From positions 1,323,001-1,387,000 of the forward strand of contig NZ_CP019427.1 in NCBI RefSeq assembly GCF_009834545.1: 64,000 nucleotides of DNA, written 5' to 3'. The notes beneath the pieces are model-generated. The model had not been told where the DNA came from. It did not search any database and worked only from the letters and a program-made list of their open reading frames with translations. A program made the position numbers and the translations under genes. Below, piece by piece: positions 46,375-56,798 of the stretch (within the stretch, counting starts at the first letter, position 1; each line of letters begins with the position of its first letter). This stretch comes from Pseudomonas sp. S04 (GTDB taxonomy: Bacteria > Pseudomonadota > Gammaproteobacteria > Pseudomonadales > Pseudomonadaceae).

Positions 46375-47751
46375 ATGCCAGACAATTCCCGTCCTGCCGT
46401 GCTCGAGCTGATCGGCAATACACCGCTGGTGCGAGTGAGCCGCTTTGATACTGGGCCTTGCACCCTGTTCCTCAAGCTTGAGTCACAGAACCCCGGTGGT
46501 TCGATCAAGGACCGCATCGGCCTGGCGATGATCGACGCCGCCGAGCGCGATGGCCGCCTGCGTCCGGGTGGCACCATCGTCGAGGCCACGGCTGGCAATA
46601 CGGGCCTGGGCCTGGCCCTGGTGGGCCGCGCCAAGGGTTATCGGGTGGTGCTGGTGGTGCCGGACAAGATGTCCACCGAGAAGGTGCTGCACCTCAAGGC
46701 CATGGGGGCCGAGGTGCACATCACCCGCTCCGATGTCGGCAAGGGGCATCCGGAGTACTACCAGGACGTCGCCGCGCGGCTGGCGCAGGAGATCCCCGAG
46801 GCGTTTTTTGCCGACCAGTTCAACAACCCGGCCAACCCGCTGGCCCATGAATGCAGCACCGCGCCGGAGATCTGGGCGCAGACCCAGCATGACCTGGACG
46901 CCATCGTCGTCGGCGTCGGCTCGGCCGGTACCCTGACCGGGTTGACCCGTTTCTTCCGCCGAGTACAGCCGAACCTGGCCATGGTGCTGGCCGATCCTGT
47001 TGGTTCGGTGATGGCCGAATACAGCCGCAGCGGCACCCTTGGTACCCCCGGCTCGTGGGCGGTGGAGGGCATCGGCGAGGACTTCATCCCGTCCATCGCC
47101 GACCTGTCCAGCGTGCGCCAGGCCTATTCGATCAGCGATGAAGAAAGCTTCGAACATGCCCGCCAGTTACTGCGCGCCGAAGGCATTCTCGGCGGATCTT
47201 CCACCGGCACGCTGCTGGCGGCGGCCTTGCGCTACTGTCGTGATCAGACTGAGCCCAAGCGGGTGGTCAGTTTTGTCTGCGATACCGGCACCCGCTACTT
47301 GTCCAAGGTCTACAACGACCAGTGGATGACCGATCAGGGCTTGTTGCAGCGCAAGCGCTACGGCGACCTGCGGGACCTGATCGCCAGGCGTTTCGAGGAC
47401 GGCCGGGTGATCAGCGTCGGCCCCGACGACACGCTGCTGACCGCTTTCCAGCGCATGCGCCTGGCGGATGTGTCGCAGTTGCCGGTACTGGTCGATGGCC
47501 AGCGCCTGGTGGGCGTACTCGATGAATCGGATGTCTTGCTGGGGGTGCACCAGGATGCTGCGCACTTGCGCATGACGGTGGCCTCGGCCATGACCAAGCA
47601 ACTGCATACCTTGCCGGCCGCCGCCAGCCTGGCCGAGCTGCAGGCCGAGCTCGACCGCGGGTTGGTGGCGATCATCGCCGACGCTTCAGGTTTCCATGGC
47701 CTGATTACCCGAGTCGACCTGCTCAATCATCTACGGAGATCCCTTGCATGA
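46375..47751 (+). CDS. cbs: cystathionine beta-synthase
   Basis: The product is 458 aa. It condenses homocysteine with serine to cystathionine, the first step of reverse transsulfuration. The PLP lysine is in NPGGSIKDRIG (about Lys41). TAGNTGLGLAL and GVGSAGTLTGLTRFF are the PLP-binding loops. The C-terminal CBS pair covers about 340-455 and is a regulatory domain likely to bind adenosyl ligands; the N-terminal haem domain of the human enzyme is absent, as is normal in bacteria. The start at 46375 follows GAGGTGAAG. It overlaps the next gene by four bases. Confidence 0.93.
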   Translation: MPDNSRPAVLELIGNTPLVRVSRFDTGPCTLFLKLESQNPGGSIKDRIGLAMIDAAERDGRLRPGGTIVEATAGNTGLGLALVGRAKGYRVVLVVPDKMSTEKVLHLKAMGAEVHITRSDVGKGHPEYYQDVAARLAQEIPEAFFADQFNNPANPLAHECSTAPEIWAQTQHDLDAIVVGVGSAGTLTGLTRFFRRVQPNLAMVLADPVGSVMAEYSRSGTLGTPGSWAVEGIGEDFIPSIADLSSVRQAYSISDEESFEHARQLLRAEGILGGSSTGTLLAAALRYCRDQTEPKRVVSFVCDTGTRYLSKVYNDQWMTDQGLLQRKRYGDLRDLIARRFEDGRVISVGPDDTLLTAFQRMRLADVSQLPVLVDGQRLVGVLDESDVLLGVHQDAAHLRMTVASAMTKQLHTLPAAASLAELQAELDRGLVAIIADASGFHGLITRVDLLNHLRRSLA

Positions 47752-48926
47752 GTCATCAGGATAAAACCGCCGCGCCCCAGTATTTCGCCACCCGGGTGAT
47801 CCATGCCGGGCAAGTGCCGGACCCGACGACCGGAGCGCTGATGCCGCCGATCTACGCCAACTCCACGTATTTGCAGCAGAGTCCCGGCGTGCACAAGGGT
47901 TTCGACTACGGCCGTTCGCACAATCCCACCCGGTTTGCCCTGGAGCGCTGCGTGGCCGACCTGGAGGGCGGTACCCAGGCATTTGCCTTCGCCTCCGGGC
48001 TGGCAACTATCTCCACGGTGCTCGAGCTGCTGGATGCCGGTGCGCACATTGTCTCCGGCAACGACCTGTACGGGGGCACCTTCCGCCTGTTCGACAAAGT
48101 GCGCCAACGCAGCGCCGGGCATCGTTTCAGTTTCGTCGACCTGACCGACCTGGCAGCCTTCGAAGCGGCGCTGCAGGACGACACGCGGATGGTCATGGTC
48201 GAGACGCCGAGCAATCCCTTGCTGCGCCTGACCGACCTCAGCGCCATCGCGCGGATCTGCCGTGCGCGGGGGATCATCAGTGTCGCCGACAACACCTTTG
48301 CCAGCCCGTGGACGCAGCGCCCGCTGGAGCAGGGGTTCGATATCGTGCTGCACTCCACCACCAAGTACCTCAACGGCCATTCCGATGTGATCGGCGGCAT
48401 AGCGGTGGTTGGGCACAACGCTGAGCTGGCCGAGCGCCTGGGTTTCCTGCAAAACGCGGTGGGCGCGATTGCCGGGCCGTTCGACGCCTTTCTCACCTTG
48501 CGCGGGGTCAAGACCCTGGCCTTGCGTATGGAGCGTCACTGCAGCAACGCGCTGGACCTTGCCCAGTGGCTGGAGCGCCAGCCGCAGGTGGCGCGGGTCT
48601 ATTATCCCGGCCTGCCGTCACACCCCCAGCACGAATTGGCGCAGCGCCAGATGCGCGGCTTCGGCGGGATGATTGCCCTGGACTTGAACAGCGACCTGGC
48701 CGGTGCCCGGCGGTTTCTCGAGGCGGTGCAGATCTTTGCCCTGGCCGAGAGCCTGGGAGGAGTGGAAAGCCTGATCGAGCATCCGGCAATCATGACCCAC
48801 GCCACCATTCCACCTGCGACTCGGGCAGAACTGGGGATAGGCGACGGGCTGGTGCGTTTGTCGGTTGGGGTGGAAGCGGTCGAAGACCTGCGCGCCGACC
48901 TGGCCCAGGCGCTGGCACGGATCTGA
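47748..48926 (+). CDS. cystathionine gamma-lyase (Cys/Met metabolism PLP enzyme)
   Basis: The product is 392 aa. It splits cystathionine to cysteine, 2-oxobutyrate and ammonia, and can release H2S from cysteine. Fold type I motifs are visible: FASGLATISTVLELL (about 82-96), VADNTFASPW with the PLP Asp, and the Schiff-base Lys in HSTTKYLNGHSD (about Lys207). It forms a coupled pair with the beta-synthase (ATGA overlap). A gamma-synthase activity cannot be excluded from sequence, but the partner gene favours the lyase. A terminator follows. Confidence 0.9.
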   Translation: MSHQDKTAAPQYFATRVIHAGQVPDPTTGALMPPIYANSTYLQQSPGVHKGFDYGRSHNPTRFALERCVADLEGGTQAFAFASGLATISTVLELLDAGAHIVSGNDLYGGTFRLFDKVRQRSAGHRFSFVDLTDLAAFEAALQDDTRMVMVETPSNPLLRLTDLSAIARICRARGIISVADNTFASPWTQRPLEQGFDIVLHSTTKYLNGHSDVIGGIAVVGHNAELAERLGFLQNAVGAIAGPFDAFLTLRGVKTLALRMERHCSNALDLAQWLERQPQVARVYYPGLPSHPQHELAQRQMRGFGGMIALDLNSDLAGARRFLEAVQIFALAESLGGVESLIEHPAIMTHATIPPATRAELGIGDGLVRLSVGVEAVEDLRADLAQALARI

Positions 48927-48950
48927 GGCCAGCCGTGCAACAGGCATAAA

Positions 48951-48984
48951 AAAATCCGCAATCCTTGAGGGGATTGCGGATTTT
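48951..48984. terminator. bidirectional rho-independent terminator
   Basis: AAAATCCGCAATCC and GGATTGCGGATTTT form a 14-bp stem, between the transsulfuration pair and the efflux operon that converge here. Confidence 0.92.
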
Positions 48985-49023
48985 CGTGAGGCCCAGGGAT
49001 CAGCCTGGTGCGCATCGGGCTGA

Positions 49024-50484
49024 TCAGAACATCTTCAGCTTCGGTGCGACTTCTGGCACGGGCTCATTCTTCGCGGTCTGGGCGTTCCAGCCGCCACCCA
49101 GGGCCTTGTACAGGTTCACTTCGCTGACCAGTTGCGACAGGCGATCGGTGATCAGCGATTGCTGCGCGCTGAACAACTGACGTTGGGCGTCGAGGAAGGT
49201 CAGGTTGCTGTCGACACCAATGCGGTAGCGACGCTCGGCCAGGCGGTAGTAATCCTGGTTGGCCTGGACGAAGTCACTCTGGGCCTGCAACTGCTGGTTG
49301 AAGGTCTGGCGTGCGGCGAGGCCGTCGGAGACTTCCTGGAAGGCGGTCTGGATCGACTTCTCATACTGCGCAACGGTGATGTCTTTCTGGATTTTCGAGT
49401 AATCCAGGCTGGCACTCAGGGCGCCGGCGTTGAAGATCGGCAGGTTGATCTGGGGCTGGAACAACCAGGTCCCCGAACCGCCCTTGAACAGGCCGGACAG
49501 GTCCGGGCTGAGCGTGCCGGCATTGGCCGTCAGGCTGATGCTCGGGAAGAACGCAGCCCGCGCCGCGCCGATATTGGCGTTGGCAGCCTTGAGGTTGTGC
49601 TCGGCGGCCAGGATGTCCGGACGTCGTTGCAGCAGGTCCGAAGGCAGGCCGGCCGGCACTTCGCTGAGCAGGTCGTCAGCCAATGGCTTGGCGGCGGTCA
49701 GGTTGGCAGGCAAGCCAGTACCCAGCAGCAGGGTCAGGCTGTTCTCGTCCTGGGCGACCAGGCGGGTGTACTTGGCCAGTTGCACCTTGGCGTTTTCCAC
49801 CGAGGTACGCGACTGGCTCAGGTCCAACGCCGAGGCCACGCCGACTTCGTTGCTGCGCGCGGTGAGGCGGTAGCTTTCTTCGAAGGTGGCGAGGGTGTCC
49901 TGCGTCAGCTTCAGCAGTTCCTTGTCGGCCTGCCAGGTCAGGTAGGCGTTGGCCACGTTGGCCACCAGGCTGAGCTGGGTGCTGCGCCGCGCTTCTTCGG
50001 TGGCGAAGTAGTTCTGCAGCGCTTGCTCGTTGAGGCTGCGAATACGCCCGAACAGGTCGAGCTCATAGGCGCTGACGCCCAGGGTCGCCGAGTAGGAGCT
50101 GCTGATCGAGGATTCGCCGGTCTGCGAGGCGTCTGCCGGCAGGCGTTGGCGGCTGCCGCTGCCATTGGCCGAAACGGCGGGGAACAGGTCGGCGCGGGAA
50201 ATGCGGTACTGGGCCGCATAGGCGTCGATGTTCAGCGCCGCGACGCGCAGGTCACGGTTGTTTTCCAGCGCGGTCTGGATCAGTTGCTGCAGGGCCGGGT
50301 CATGGAAAAACTGCTTCCAGCCTTGCTCGGCGGCGGCCTGGTTCGGCGCCTGGGCCGGCGAGTAAGCCGGCCCTTGCGGGTACTGCCCGGCCACAGGGGC
50401 CTCGGGCTGCTGATAATCGGGTATCAGCGAGCAGCCACCGAGCACGAACGCGGCGACGGCTAGGGAGAGTAGCGACTTGCTCAT
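49024..50484 (-). CDS. ttgC: RND efflux outer-membrane channel (TtgC/EmhC/OprM type)
   Basis: The product is 486 aa. The lipobox is LGGC with Cys18. The two repeated OEP domains (about 60-260 and 275-465) form the trimeric TolC-like barrel and tunnel. The motifs [19 protein letters not shown] and [32 protein letters not shown] are typical of OprM channels. It takes drugs from the inner-membrane pump to the outside. The start overlaps the stop of ttgB by four bases. Confidence 0.95.
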   Translation of the reverse strand: MSKSLLSLAVAAFVLGGCSLIPDYQQPEAPVAGQYPQGPAYSPAQAPNQAAAEQGWKQFFHDPALQQLIQTALENNRDLRVAALNIDAYAAQYRISRADLFPAVSANGSGSRQRLPADASQTGESSISSSYSATLGVSAYELDLFGRIRSLNEQALQNYFATEEARRSTQLSLVANVANAYLTWQADKELLKLTQDTLATFEESYRLTARSNEVGVASALDLSQSRTSVENAKVQLAKYTRLVAQDENSLTLLLGTGLPANLTAAKPLADDLLSEVPAGLPSDLLQRRPDILAAEHNLKAANANIGAARAAFFPSISLTANAGTLSPDLSGLFKGGSGTWLFQPQINLPIFNAGALSASLDYSKIQKDITVAQYEKSIQTAFQEVSDGLAARQTFNQQLQAQSDFVQANQDYYRLAERRYRIGVDSNLTFLDAQRQLFSAQQSLITDRLSQLVSEVNLYKALGGGWNAQTAKNEPVPEVAPKLKMF

Positions 50485-53400
50485 TGGCCAGCCTCTTTAG
50501 GAGTTTCGGTGGCGTCATCCGGCTTGGCATTCTTGCGCTGCCCCATGGACGACACGGTGACAAAGAACAGGGGTACCCAGAACACGGCCAGTACGGTAGC
50601 GGTGATCATACCGCCGATCACCCCGGTACCGATGGCGTGCTGGCTGCCCGAACCGGCGCCGGTGGAAATGGCCAGTGGCACCACACCCAGGACGAACGCG
50701 AGCGAGGTCATGATGATCGGTCGCAGACGCATCCGGCAGGCCTCGATCGCGGCGTCGCGCAGAGTGCGTCCCTGTTCATGCAGTTCCTTGGCGAATTCGA
50801 CAATCAGAATGGCGTTTTTCGCCGCCAGACCGATGGTCGTCAACAGGCCTACCTGGAAGTACACGTCGTTGGACAGGCCGCGCAGGCTGGTGGCGAGCAG
50901 GGCACCGATGATCCCCAGCGGCACCACCAACATCACCGCGATCGGAATCGACCAGCTTTCGTACAACGCCGCAAGACACAGGAACACCATCAGCAACGAC
51001 AGGGCGTACAGGGCAGGCGCCTGGGAACCCGACAGGCGTTCCTCATAGGACAGGCCAGTCCAGGAGATACCCACCCCCGCCGGCAGCTTCTTGGCCAGGG
51101 CTTCGACTTCAGCCATGGCTTCACCGGTGGAATAGCCCGGGGCCGGAGCACCGAGGATTTCCATGGCTTCCACGCCGTTGTAACGCGCCAGCTTCGGCGA
51201 GCCGTAGATCCAGGTGCCCTTGGCGAAGGCCGAGAACGGCACCATGGTTCCCTGGCTGTTGCGCACGTACCACTTCTTCAGGTCTTCAGGGGTCATCCGC
51301 GAACCCGGCACGCCCTGAATGTAGACCTTCTTCACTCGACCGCGGTCGATGAAGTCGTTGACGTAGCTACTGCCCAGGGCAATCGACAGGGTGTTGTTGA
51401 TGTCGGTCAGCGTTACGCCCAAGGCGCTGGCTTTCTCGTCATCGAGTTCCAGTTGGAACTGCGGTTCGTCGTTCAGGCCGTTAGGACGCACCTGGGACAG
51501 CACCTTGCTCTGTGCCGCCATGCCGAGGAACTGGTTGCGGGCCTCCATCAGCTTCTCGTGGCCGATACCGGCGCGGTCCTGCAGGAACACGTCGAAACCG
51601 GTGGCGTTACCCAACTCCAGTACCGCTGGCGGGGCGAAGGCGAACACCATGGCATCACGGAACGTGAAGAAGTGCTGCTGGGCCCGTTCTGCGACCTTGA
51701 ACACGCTGTTGTCGGCGTTACGCTCGTCCCACGGCTTGAGCATGATGAATGCCATACCCGAGCTCTGGCCACGGCCGGCAAAGTTGAAGCCGTTGACCGT
51801 GAACACCGAGGCAACCGCATCACCTTCACCGCCATCCTTACCGGAGCGCAGGAGGTATTCACGCATTTCATCGACCACCACCTGGGTGCGCTGGGCACTG
51901 GAACCCGCCGGGGTCTGGACCTGGGCGAACAGTACGCCCTGGTCTTCTTCCGGGAGGAATGCGGTCGGGATGCGGGTGAACAGCCAGATCATGCCAACGA
52001 TGATGATCAGGTAGGCCAGCAGGTACGGCGCCTTGTGCGTGAGGATGTTGCCCACGCCACGCTCGTAGCTGCGTACGCCGCGATCGAAATTGCGGTTGAA
52101 CCAGCCAAAGAAACCACGCTTGGGCGTGCCGTGCTCGCCCTTGGGAATGGCCTTGAGCATGGTGGCGCAGAGCGCCGGGGTAAAGATCAGGGCGACCAGT
52201 ACCGAGAGGGCCATGGCCGAGACGATGGTGATCGAGAACTGCTTGTAGATCACCCCGGTAGAGCCGCTGAAGAACGCCATCGGCAGCAGTACCGCCGACA
52301 GTACCAGGGCAATACCCACCAGTGCGCCCTGGATCTGGCCCATGGACTTCTTGGTGGCTTCCTTGGGCGACAGGCCTTCTTCGCTCATCACCCGTTCGAC
52401 GTTTTCCACCACGACGATGGCATCGTCCACCAGCAAGCCGATGGCCAGGACCATACCGAACATGGTCAGGGTGTTGATGCTGAACCCGAACGCCGCGAGG
52501 ATGCCGAATGTACCCAGCAATACCACCGGCACGGTCATGGTGGTGATGACGGTGGCGCGGAAGTTTTGCAGGAACAGGAACATCACCAGGAACACCAGCA
52601 CGATCGCTTCGACCAGGGTGTGTACTACGCCCTTGATCGATTCGGTCACCACCGGGGTGGTGTCGTACGGGAAGACTACTTCCATGCCTTCAGGGAAGAA
52701 CGGCTTGAGGCTTTCGATGGTGGTGCGCAAGGCTTTGGCAGTATCCAGCGCGTTGGCGCCGGTAGCCAGTTTCACCGCAAGGCCGGAGGCCGGTGCGCCG
52801 TTGAACTGGGCGTTGATACTGTAGTTCTCACCACCCAGGGCGACATCGGCGACATCCTTGAGGCGAACCTGGGAGCCGTCCTTGTTGACCTTGAGCAGGA
52901 TTTCCTTGAACTGCTCGGCAGTCTGCAGGCGGGTCTTGCCGATGATCGTGGCGTTCAGCTGGGTGCCGGGCAGGGCAGGCAAGCCGCCGAGCTGACCGGA
53001 CGAGACCTGGACGTTTTGTGCCGCAACGGCGGCCTTGACGTCCACCGGAGTCAGGTTGAAGTTGTTTAACTTGGCCGGGTCCAGCCAGATACGCATGGCG
53101 TACTGGGCACCGAACACCTGGAAGTCGCCGACGCCGGCGGTCCGGGAAATCGGGTCCTGCATGTTGGACACGATGTAGTTGGACAGGTCGTCCTTGGTCA
53201 TGCTGCCGTCACGCGACACCACACCGATCACCAGCAGGAAGTTCTTCACGGCCTTGGTGACGCGGATCCCCTGTTGCTGCACTTCTTGAGGCAGCAGCGG
53301 GGTGGCCAGGTTCAGCTTGTTCTGCACCTGGACCTGGGCGGTGTCGGAGTTGGTGCCTTGCTCGAAGGTCGCGGTAATGGTCATGGTGCCGTCGGAGTTA

Positions 53401-53645
53401 CTTTCCGAGGACACATAACGCAGGTTGTCGATACCGTTGAGCTGTTGCTCGATCACCTGGACCACGGTGTCCTGCACGGTCTGTGCAGAAGCACCTGGGT
53501 AGGTCACAGAGATGGCGATCGCCGGTGGGGCGATGCTCGGGTATTGGTTGATGGGCAGCTTGAGGATCGATAGAGCCCCGACCAGCATGATCACCAGGGC
53601 AATTACCCAGGCGAAAATCGGACGGTCGATAAAAAATTTCGACAT
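50481..53645 (-). CDS. ttgB: RND multidrug efflux pump (TtgB/EmhB/MexB type)
   Basis: The product is 1054 aa with twelve helices, close to the length of MexB. It exports antibiotics and aromatic solvents using the proton gradient. The proton-relay pair is visible in TM4 as [22 protein letters not shown] (about Asp407-408), and [20 protein letters not shown] begins the protein. The gene follows ttgA by 3 bases and overlaps ttgC. The name is by similarity to the P. putida TtgABC and P. fluorescens EmhABC systems. Confidence 0.96.
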   Translation of the reverse strand: MSKFFIDRPIFAWVIALVIMLVGALSILKLPINQYPSIAPPAIAISVTYPGASAQTVQDTVVQVIEQQLNGIDNLRYVSSESNSDGTMTITATFEQGTNSDTAQVQVQNKLNLATPLLPQEVQQQGIRVTKAVKNFLLVIGVVSRDGSMTKDDLSNYIVSNMQDPISRTAGVGDFQVFGAQYAMRIWLDPAKLNNFNLTPVDVKAAVAAQNVQVSSGQLGGLPALPGTQLNATIIGKTRLQTAEQFKEILLKVNKDGSQVRLKDVADVALGGENYSINAQFNGAPASGLAVKLATGANALDTAKALRTTIESLKPFFPEGMEVVFPYDTTPVVTESIKGVVHTLVEAIVLVFLVMFLFLQNFRATVITTMTVPVVLLGTFGILAAFGFSINTLTMFGMVLAIGLLVDDAIVVVENVERVMSEEGLSPKEATKKSMGQIQGALVGIALVLSAVLLPMAFFSGSTGVIYKQFSITIVSAMALSVLVALIFTPALCATMLKAIPKGEHGTPKRGFFGWFNRNFDRGVRSYERGVGNILTHKAPYLLAYLIIIVGMIWLFTRIPTAFLPEEDQGVLFAQVQTPAGSSAQRTQVVVDEMREYLLRSGKDGGEGDAVASVFTVNGFNFAGRGQSSGMAFIMLKPWDERNADNSVFKVAERAQQHFFTFRDAMVFAFAPPAVLELGNATGFDVFLQDRAGIGHEKLMEARNQFLGMAAQSKVLSQVRPNGLNDEPQFQLELDDEKASALGVTLTDINNTLSIALGSSYVNDFIDRGRVKKVYIQGVPGSRMTPEDLKKWYVRNSQGTMVPFSAFAKGTWIYGSPKLARYNGVEAMEILGAPAPGYSTGEAMAEVEALAKKLPAGVGISWTGLSYEERLSGSQAPALYALSLLMVFLCLAALYESWSIPIAVMLVVPLGIIGALLATSLRGLSNDVYFQVGLLTTIGLAAKNAILIVEFAKELHEQGRTLRDAAIEACRMRLRPIIMTSLAFVLGVVPLAISTGAGSGSQHAIGTGVIGGMITATVLAVFWVPLFFVTVSSMGQRKNAKPDDATETPKEAGQ

Positions 53646-53648
53646 GGT

Positions 53649-54806
53649 TTACTCCCCTTTGCCGCCTGCAGCTTTGTCTGTTGCCTGTGCAGGGGCCGGG
53701 TTTTTCGCGGCTACGTTGGTCGCTTCGCTGACTTGGACTTCAACGCCGGGCTTGACGTACTGCAGGCCTTCGGTGATCAGGCGATCGCCAGCCTTGAGGC
53801 CGTCTTCGATCAACCATTGGCTGCCCACGGTGCGGCTGGCCTTGAGCTGGCGCAGTTCGACCTTGTTGTCAGGGCCTACGACCAGCGCTGTTGGCGAGCC
53901 TTTGAGGTCACGGGTCACGCCTTGTTGCGGCGCCAGGATGGCGGCGGCGTTGACCCCGGCTTGCAGTTGGGCGTGAACGAACATGCCTGGCAGCAGGGTG
54001 TGATCAGGGTTGGGGAATACTGCGCGCAAGGTCACGGAACCGGTGGCTTCATCGACCGAGACTTCGGAGAACTCCAGCTTGCCCTGTCGCTTGTACTCAC
54101 TGCCGTCCTCGAGGGTCAGCTTGACCATCGCGGCGTTGTCACCGGATTTCTGCAGGCGACCGCTTTCCAGCTCACGGCGCAATTCCAGCAGTTCCACCGA
54201 GGATTGCGTCACATCGACGTAGATCGGGTCCAGTTGCTGGATCACGGCCATGGCGTCGACCTGGCCATTGTTTACCAGGGCACCTTCGGTGACGTTGGAG
54301 CGCCCGATGCGACCGGTCAGCGGCGCCAGTACCTTGGTGTAGCGCACATTGATCTGGGCGGTCTGCAGCGAGGCTTCCGATTGCAGGCGGTTGGCCAGGG
54401 CAGTGTCGTACTCCTGGCGGCTTACGGCTTGTTCGGTGACCAGTTGTTTGTAGCGATCGGAAATCGATTTGGTCGATTGCAGATTGGCTTCGGCGCTTTT
54501 CAAGGTGGCCTGGTAGACCGACGGATCGATCTGGTAGAGCTGCTGGCCTTCCTTGACCTCGGCACCTTCTTTGAACAGGCGCTTGAGGATGATGCCGTTG
54601 ACCTGTGGGCGAACTTCCGCGATGCGGTAGGCCGTGGTGCGGCCCGGCAGTTCGGAGGTCAGGGTAAAGGCTTGGGTTTGCAGGGTAACGACGCCGACCT
54701 GAGGGGCGTGTGCAGCAGGGGCCGCCTCTTCCTTTTTACATCCGCTGAGCAGCGATGCCAGGGCGACGGCAGTGACCAGAGCGGTAACAGCTGGCTTGAA
54801 TTGCAT
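53649..54806 (-). CDS. ttgA: RND efflux periplasmic adaptor (TtgA/EmhA/MexA type)
   Basis: The product is 385 aa. The lipobox is LSGC with Cys23. The lipoyl, hairpin, beta-barrel and membrane-proximal domains of the HlyD family cover residues 50-370. PGRTTAYRIAEVRPQVNGIILKR and GRIGRSNVTEGALVNNGQ are conserved. It links the pump to TtgC. The start at 54806 is set by the signal peptide. The operator for TtgR lies about 90-120 bases upstream. Confidence 0.95.
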   Translation of the reverse strand: MQFKPAVTALVTAVALASLLSGCKKEEAAPAAHAPQVGVVTLQTQAFTLTSELPGRTTAYRIAEVRPQVNGIILKRLFKEGAEVKEGQQLYQIDPSVYQATLKSAEANLQSTKSISDRYKQLVTEQAVSRQEYDTALANRLQSEASLQTAQINVRYTKVLAPLTGRIGRSNVTEGALVNNGQVDAMAVIQQLDPIYVDVTQSSVELLELRRELESGRLQKSGDNAAMVKLTLEDGSEYKRQGKLEFSEVSVDEATGSVTLRAVFPNPDHTLLPGMFVHAQLQAGVNAAAILAPQQGVTRDLKGSPTALVVGPDNKVELRQLKASRTVGSQWLIEDGLKAGDRLITEGLQYVKPGVEVQVSEATNVAAKNPAPAQATDKAAGGKGE

Positions 54807-54893
54807 GAAGATCCTCGGGTCAGGCGCGCACAATGCGCACTAGAAAAGTGGAAAGATGAAAAAGTCGCGGTGAGTGGATAAGTAGCTTGCTAA

Positions 54894-54925
54894 GGAATAT
54901 ACTTACGTTCATGGTTGTTTGTAAA
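54894..54925. promoter_or_regulatory. TtgR/EmhR operator overlapping the ttgABC promoter
   Basis: Read on the minus strand, TTTACAAACAACCATGAA continues into GTAAGTATATTCC. This matches the P. putida TtgR operator, as I remember it, with about one change. TTTACA and TATATT at an 18-base spacing give a plausible -35 and -10 for ttgABC. Repressor bound here would block transcription of both divergent units. Confidence 0.85.
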
Positions 54926-55074
54926 CACCTTTGACCGCGTACACACCCGGTTACCAGAGCTATTTCAAGGTGTGAATTGTAGGCCGGGGACCAAGCCCGT
55001 AAGAGGTGATCCCCACATTTGTTCAGAAGATGTTCAGGCATCGCTGAAGCATTCCTGATTGAGGTTTTACTGCC

Positions 55075-55725
55075 ATGGTTCGTCGCACTAAAGAGGAAGC
55101 GCAAGAAACCCGCAACCAGATACTCGAAGCCGCTGAGCAAGCCTTTTACGAGCGGGGCGTGGCGCGCACTACGCTGGCGGACATCGCCACCCTGGCCGGG
55201 GTGACTCGTGGTGCTATCTATTGGCATTTCAGCAACAAGGCCGACCTGGTCCAGGCCATGCTCGACAGTCTGCGCGAGCCGTTGGATGAGATGGCGCGGG
55301 CGAGCGAAAGTGCAGACGAAGAAGATCCGCTGGGCTGCATGCGCAAGCTGCTGATTCATTTGTTTCATCAAGTTGCCTTGGATCCGAAGACCCGCCGCAT
55401 CAATGAGATTCTGTTTCACAAGTGTGAGTTCACAGATGAAATGTGTGATCTGCGCCAACAACGTCGCACGGTCAGTCTGGATTGCAACATGCGTATCGCG
55501 CTGGCATTGCGTAATGCAGTGAATCGTGGACAGTTGCCGGAAAACCTCGATACCGAGCGTGCGGCGGTGAGCATTCATGCCTACATCGATGGCATGCTTT
55601 ATCAATGGCTGCTGGCCCCCGAAAGCTTTGAGCTGCACCTGGAAGCTGAACGCTGGGTCGACACCGGGCTGGAAATGCTCCGCCTGAGTCCCAGCCTGCG
55701 ACTGCCGGACAACATGCGTAATTGA
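55075..55725 (+). CDS. ttgR: TetR-family repressor TtgR/EmhR
   Basis: The product is 216 aa. The N-terminal helix-turn-helix is [31 protein letters not shown] (about 27-57). The ligand domain covers about 70-205. It is divergent from ttgABC and has the operator in between. TtgR releases DNA when it binds flavonoids, antibiotics or other pump substrates. The same protein is EmhR in P. fluorescens. Confidence 0.94.
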   Translation: MVRRTKEEAQETRNQILEAAEQAFYERGVARTTLADIATLAGVTRGAIYWHFSNKADLVQAMLDSLREPLDEMARASESADEEDPLGCMRKLLIHLFHQVALDPKTRRINEILFHKCEFTDEMCDLRQQRRTVSLDCNMRIALALRNAVNRGQLPENLDTERAAVSIHAYIDGMLYQWLLAPESFELHLEAERWVDTGLEMLRLSPSLRLPDNMRN

Positions 55726-55868
55726 GTCTGCCTGTGTCAACACTTAAGGTGAACACTGTCCCGACTGCATTCGCCTTTTGGCGATGGGGTGCTTTTATAT
55801 ACGGACATTCGCCTGCTTGATACATAGCGGGCTACGTATTTTGTAGGGAAATTGTGTCGAGTGTGTGA

Positions 55869-56753
55869 ATGAGTGCGAGCCACCCGTTGTTCAAGACCGC
55901 CGAACAACCCGTCAAGGGCATTCTCCTGATTTGCCTGGCTGTGCTGTTGTTCGCCAGCCATGACACCCTGTCCAAGTACCTCTCCGGTTTTTATCCAATA
56001 GTCATGGTGGTGTGGGCGCGCTACGTGGTGCACACCCTGTTGATGCTGATGGTGTTTGTCCCGCGCAGCGGTTTTTCCGCGGTGGTGCGCACCAAGCGTC
56101 CCGGGCTGCAGTTTTTGCGGGCGATGTGCCTGATCGGCACCAGTCTGTTTTTCACCACCGGGTTGCGCTACATCCCGTTGGCCGAAGCCACTGCCGTGAA
56201 CTTCCTCGCACCGTTGCTGGTGACCGCGCTGTCGGTACCGTTGTTGGGCGAGCACGTGACCCGCCGCCAGTGGCTGGCGGTGCTCGGCGGTTTTGCCGGG
56301 GTGCTGATCGTGATCCGCCCGGGCGGGGCACTGTTTACTCCGACCATCGTCCTGCCGCTGTGCTCGGCGCTGTGTTTCGGCTTTTACCAGTTACTGACCC
56401 GCAAGCTCACCGGCATCGACAGCCCGACCACCAGCAACTTTCTCACCGGCATCATCAACAGCCTGATCATGAGCGCGTTGTTGCCGTTTTTCTGGAGCAC
56501 GCCGAGCTGGCCGCATGCTGTGTTCATGATTGGCCTGGGCACCTGCGGCATGCTGGGCCACATGCTGCTGACCCAGGCCTTCCGGCATGCGGCGCCGGCA
56601 ATGCTGGCGCCGTTCAGCTATGGGCAGATTCTGTTCGCCGGGATGTACGGCTACCTGATCTTCGACCATACCCCGGACAGCTACGCCATCGTCGGGATCG
56701 CGGTCATTTGCCTGAGCGGCCTGGCGGTCGCCTTTGGCCAGCGCAAACGCTGA
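55869..56753 (+). CDS. EamA-family (DMT) transporter
   Basis: The product is 294 aa with ten predicted helices in two EamA repeats (about 18-145 and 160-290). PLAEATAVNFLAPLLVTALSVPLLGE (about 100-125) is typical of the drug/metabolite transporter superfamily. The cargo is unknown. Its original terminator was at 56769-56789 plus 58212 onward and is now broken by the IS4 element. Confidence 0.85.
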   Translation: MSASHPLFKTAEQPVKGILLICLAVLLFASHDTLSKYLSGFYPIVMVVWARYVVHTLLMLMVFVPRSGFSAVVRTKRPGLQFLRAMCLIGTSLFFTTGLRYIPLAEATAVNFLAPLLVTALSVPLLGEHVTRRQWLAVLGGFAGVLIVIRPGGALFTPTIVLPLCSALCFGFYQLLTRKLTGIDSPTTSNFLTGIINSLIMSALLPFFWSTPSWPHAVFMIGLGTCGMLGHMLLTQAFRHAAPAMLAPFSYGQILFAGMYGYLIFDHTPDSYAIVGIAVICLSGLAVAFGQRKR

Positions 56754-56768
56754 AGAAACCCCGGAATG

Positions 56769-56789
56769 AAAAAGCCCCGGTACGAACCG
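56769..56789. terminator. left half of a rho-independent terminator interrupted by the IS4 element
   Basis: AAAAAGCCCCGGT ACGA ACCGGGGCTTTTT would be the intact hairpin. The left arm and loop (ending CGGTACGAACCG) are here; the right arm lies at 58212-58233. Insertion occurred at the apex with 12 bases duplicated. Confidence 0.85.
56778..56789. repeat. target-site duplication of the IS4 element, left
   Basis: CGGTACGAACCG flanks the left end and recurs at 58212-58223. Twelve bases fits IS4-family elements. It is the loop-proximal part of a terminator hairpin. Confidence 0.92.
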
Positions 56790-56798
56790 TAATGCTGT

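Noticed and set aside
50484..53069. 861-codon open frame opposite ttgB
   Set aside because: Antisense shadow of the RND pump; composition is Gln/His/Gly rich and not protein-like.
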